A stretch of 17,046 nucleotides of DNA from Caryophanales bacterium UBA3631 (GTDB lineage Bacteria; Bacillota_I; Bacilli_A; RF39; UBA660), in assembly GCA_002374055.1 (NCBI GenBank), contig DFLA01000012.1:1-17046 (forward strand). The letters are read 5' to 3'. The translations under genes were made by a program, and so were the position numbers. The notes below the pieces were generated by a model. The model saw nothing but the letters and a program-made list of their open reading frames with translations, did no database searches and had not been told where the DNA came from. Positions 14,742-17,046 of this stretch are shown piece after piece; the first letter of the stretch is position 1; every line of letters begins with the position of its first letter.

Positions 14742-15254
14742 TTACTTTTTTTCTTTATATCTAATTATTGATATTGTTGCTGATATTATTTCTAGTACAT
14801 TTCCAACGCATATTATATATGCACCTACATAGATATTATATATAGCCCATAATAGTCCTGCTATAAGCATTGTATATCTAATATATTTTGGGTTTTTAAA
14901 GTATGTGGATGTGAATAGTAATATATTGATTAGTAATGGTAATAATGATAATGGACCATCATAGAAGATTATTGATACTATGATTAGCAGTAATATGAAT
15001 ATTATTAATATATATAATGGAATTTTTTTATTATTTTTTTCTATTTTTATAAATATAATATTTTTTAGTTCTTCTAATATTTCTATGAATACTCCTGACC
15101 ATGCTCCTTTAATAACATATACTATTAGGTAGCAGAATGATGCACCTATTTGTGTTGTTAATATATGTTTTTTCTTTTTGAATTGTACGCTCATTACATA
15201 TAGAAATATTGATAATATTGATACTATAAAATATATAATTTCAGTTAAATTCAT
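14742..15254 (-). CDS. YgjV family inner membrane protein
   Basis: A 170-residue protein with about six hydrophobic segments. The pattern fits the YgjV family: a first helix followed by a basic QFKKKKHILTTQ stretch (24-35), a GAWSG turn (50-54), a charged loop with many Lys (62-76), an FYDGPLSLLPLL segment (96-107), a basic KNPKYIRY loop (120-127), and LLWAIYNIYVGAY before the last helix (134-146), ending in a basic RYKEKK tail. Family function is unknown. ATG 15254 has AGAGGAAG upstream. It has its own promoter and terminator. Confidence 0.7.
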   Translation of the reverse strand: MNLTEIIYFIVSILSIFLYVMSVQFKKKKHILTTQIGASFCYLIVYVIKGAWSGVFIEILEELKNIIFIKIEKNNKKIPLYILIIFILLLIIVSIIFYDGPLSLLPLLINILLFTSTYFKNPKYIRYTMLIAGLLWAIYNIYVGAYIICVGNVLEIISATISIIRYKEKK

Positions 15255-15278
15255 AATACACTTCCTCTACATTTATTA

Positions 15279-15307
15279 ATTATACATAATATTTTTTTGT
15301 TTGTCAC
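15279..15307 (-). promoter_or_regulatory. Sigma-A promoter of the YgjV-type gene
   Basis: Minus-strand GTGACA (15307-15302; 5 of 6), a 17-base spacer and TATAAT (15284-15279). It starts two bases after the T-tract of the clpC terminator. Confidence 0.7.
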
Positions 15308-15308
15308 T

Positions 15309-15335
15309 AAAAAAAATTATAGAGTATCTATAATT
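15309..15335 (-). terminator. Terminator after clpC
   Basis: Minus-strand AATTATAGA (15335-15327) and TCTATAATT (15323-15315) form a 9-bp stem with a 3-base loop, running into a long T-tract (15316-15309). Two bases of the clpC stop codon (15336-15334) are in the 5' arm. Confidence 0.8.
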
Positions 15336-17046
15336 AATAAACTAGTTCTTTGATGTGTATTTTTTTTGTTTTATTAATTATATTATCTATAATTTGATTT
15401 TCTATTTTATCTTCTATAATTTTATCTATTTTTCTCGCACCAAATTCTTTGTAATTGGATTCTTCTACTATTTTTTCTATTACTTTGTCATCTATTTCTA
15501 GTTTTATGTCTTTAAGATATTTTCTTTTTATGTCGAATAGTTTTTTATTTATCAGATTTTTTATGTTATTTTCTTTTAGGTTTTCAAATACTATGATATT
15601 ATCTATTCTATTTATGAATGGTATACTGAAGTGTTCTTTTAGTTTTTGTGTTACTTTATTTTGATTTTTTTTAAATCCAATCGTTTCTTCTGTAAATCCT
15701 ATATTCGATGTCATTATTATTGTTACATTTTCAAACCTAACATAGTTACCTTTTGAATCTTTTATTTTTCCATTATCTAGTACTTGTAAAAATAGGTTTA
15801 TTACGTTTGGATGGGCTTTTTCTATTTCGTCTAGTATTAGTACTGAATATGGTTTATTTTTAATTTCTTCTAAGATATTTCCTGTATCTTCGTATCCTAC
15901 ATATCCTGGTGAGGTACCTATTATTTTGCTTACGCTATGTGGTTCTATATATTCTGACATGTCTAATCTTATTATGTTATCACCTACTAAGTTTTTTCCA
16001 AATGTTTGTGCTGTTAGAGTTTTTCCCACTCCTGATGGTCCACAAAACATTAGTGAGTAGCATTTATTTTTTTTGAATCCTAGTTTTATTCTTTTTACGA
16101 CATTCATTAGTTTTTCTATTGTTTTTTCTTGACCAATGATTGTATTTTGTAATTCATCATGTATTTTTTCTATTGTTATTTCTTGTTCGTTTAGTAATTC
16201 ATATACAGGAATTTTTGTTTTTGAGTATACTACTTTTGCTACGTCTTCTTTTGTAACTTTTTTTTGTTTTTTGTCGTAAAACTTTAATTCTAGATTATTA
16301 ATTTCATTCATTATTATTTTTTCTTGTTCTTTGTAAATAGATGCTTGTTCAAAGTTATTTTTTATTATTGCTTGTTTTTTTTGTTCTATTATTTCTGATA
16401 GTTCTTTATTTTTTTTGTTATATTTTTTTAGTTCTTTTGTTTCTTTTAAACTAACTAGGCTACACACTTCGTCTAATATATCTATTGATTTATCTGGTTC
16501 AAATCTATTATATATGTATTTTTCTGAAAGATCTGTTATTAGGTTTATTATTTCTTGTGACACTGTGACTTTATGATATTTTTCGTATAGTGGTTTTAGT
16601 TTTGAGAGTATTTCTCTTACTTTTTCTTTATTTGGTGTTTCTATAGTTATTGGTTGAAATCTTCTATCTAGTGCTGCATCTGGTTTTATAAATTTTTTAT
16701 ATTCGTTTATTGTTGTTGCTCCTATTAGTCTCAGTTTTCCTCGTGCTAGTGCAGGTTTAAATATGTTTGATGCATCTATTGCGCCTTCTGCCCCTCCTGC
16801 TCCTACTAATGTATGTATTTCGTCTATAAAAAGTATAATATCCTCATTTTCTTCTACTTCTTTTAATATATTTCTTATTCTATCTTCAAATTCTCCTCTA
16901 TATTTTGTTCCTGCTACTAGTGATCCCATGTCAACATTTATTATTTTTTTATTTTTTAATTTTAGTGGAACGTTGTTTGTTGCTATTAGTCTACTAAGTT
17001 CTTCTACTATTGCAGTTTTTCCTACTCCTGCTTCTCCTATTAATAT
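15334..17046 (-). CDS. clpC: ATP-dependent Clp protease ATPase subunit ClpC, C-terminal part
   Basis: The last 570 residues of a Hsp100 unfoldase that feeds proteins to ClpP; the N-domain and start lie beyond the right edge. The reading frame is open from base 17046, well before the internal Met at 16929. First AAA+ domain: Walker A GEAGVGKT (fragment residues 4-11), pore loop GTKYRG, Walker B with Asp75-Glu76. A middle segment (about 222-244, KKQAIIKNNFEQASIYKEQE) is a UVR motif, which points to ClpC rather than ClpB or ClpE. Second AAA+ domain: GPSGVGKT (336-343), GYVGYE pore loop, Walker B Asp406-Glu407, Arg480 and GAR sensor 2 (536-538). Both ATPase sites look intact. The usual ctsR-mcsA-mcsB neighbours, if present, would be upstream of the window. 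Confidence 0.93.
   Translation of the reverse strand: MLIGEAGVGKTAIVEELSRLIATNNVPLKLKNKKIINVDMGSLVAGTKYRGEFEDRIRNILKEVEENEDIILFIDEIHTLVGAGGAEGAIDASNIFKPALARGKLRLIGATTINEYKKFIKPDAALDRRFQPITIETPNKEKVREILSKLKPLYEKYHKVTVSQEIINLITDLSEKYIYNRFEPDKSIDILDEVCSLVSLKETKELKKYNKKNKELSEIIEQKKQAIIKNNFEQASIYKEQEKIIMNEINNLELKFYDKKQKKVTKEDVAKVVYSKTKIPVYELLNEQEITIEKIHDELQNTIIGQEKTIEKLMNVVKRIKLGFKKNKCYSLMFCGPSGVGKTLTAQTFGKNLVGDNIIRLDMSEYIEPHSVSKIIGTSPGYVGYEDTGNILEEIKNKPYSVLILDEIEKAHPNVINLFLQVLDNGKIKDSKGNYVRFENVTIIMTSNIGFTEETIGFKKNQNKVTQKLKEHFSIPFINRIDNIIVFENLKENNIKNLINKKLFDIKRKYLKDIKLEIDDKVIEKIVEESNYKEFGARKIDKIIEDKIENQIIDNIINKTKKIHIKELVY

Noticed and set aside
1..17046. tRNA or rRNA genes, CRISPR arrays, insertion sequences or riboswitches
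   Set aside because: The window is almost filled by protein genes; gaps are short and accounted for by terminators, promoters and ribosome sites. No repeat-spacer pattern, transposase or long structured leader was seen.

Overview
The window looks like chromosomal DNA from a very AT-rich Firmicute or Bacilli-type bacterium, possibly one of the uncultured gut Bacilli lineages. The markers behind this are an RNase J2-like protein, the YmfF/YmfH M16 peptidase pair, a UVR-containing ClpC and strong AGGAGG-type ribosome sites. The genetic code is standard: the amidoligase gene ends in TGA and the tryptophan codon checked (in miaB) is TGG. All sixteen recognised genes lie on the minus strand, so the window reads from right to left and is probably on a leading strand. 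Lineage is inference; no rRNA or tRNA gene is present.

Layout in transcription order: 3' part of clpC (17046-15334); YgjV-type membrane protein (15254-14742); a coupled pair of unknown genes, the first resembling a metallopeptidase that has lost its zinc site (14631-13814); an operon of deoD, ymfF and ymfH (13705-10440); a CPBP/Abi membrane protease (10350-9547); dinB (9469-8270); a membrane-anchored alpha/beta hydrolase (8213-7209); cardiolipin synthase (7140-5602); an RNase J2-like protein (5528-3882); an amidoligase followed by miaB (3816-1405); a small membrane protein (1363-740); an orphan type IV prepilin (642-214); and the first 16 codons of gpmI (50-1).

The genes are mostly housekeeping: protein quality control (ClpC), nucleoside salvage (DeoD), RNA turnover (RNase J2-like), tRNA modification (MiaB), membrane lipid synthesis (Cls), translesion synthesis (DinB) and glycolysis (GpmI). 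The accessory-looking parts are the amidoligase, the 181/90-residue pair, the alpha/beta hydrolase and the pilin.

Regulatory layout is very compact. Nearly every unit ends in a hairpin with a T-tract, often overlapping the stop codon, and the next unit's sigma-A promoter follows within a few tens of bases. In the cls-rnjB gap the promoter -10 lies inside the terminator hairpin. No stretch above 300 bases lacks a gene. I saw no CRISPR array, insertion sequence, prophage or tRNA. I found no convincing new multi-gene system; the best candidates are the 14631-13814 pair and the amidoligase gene.
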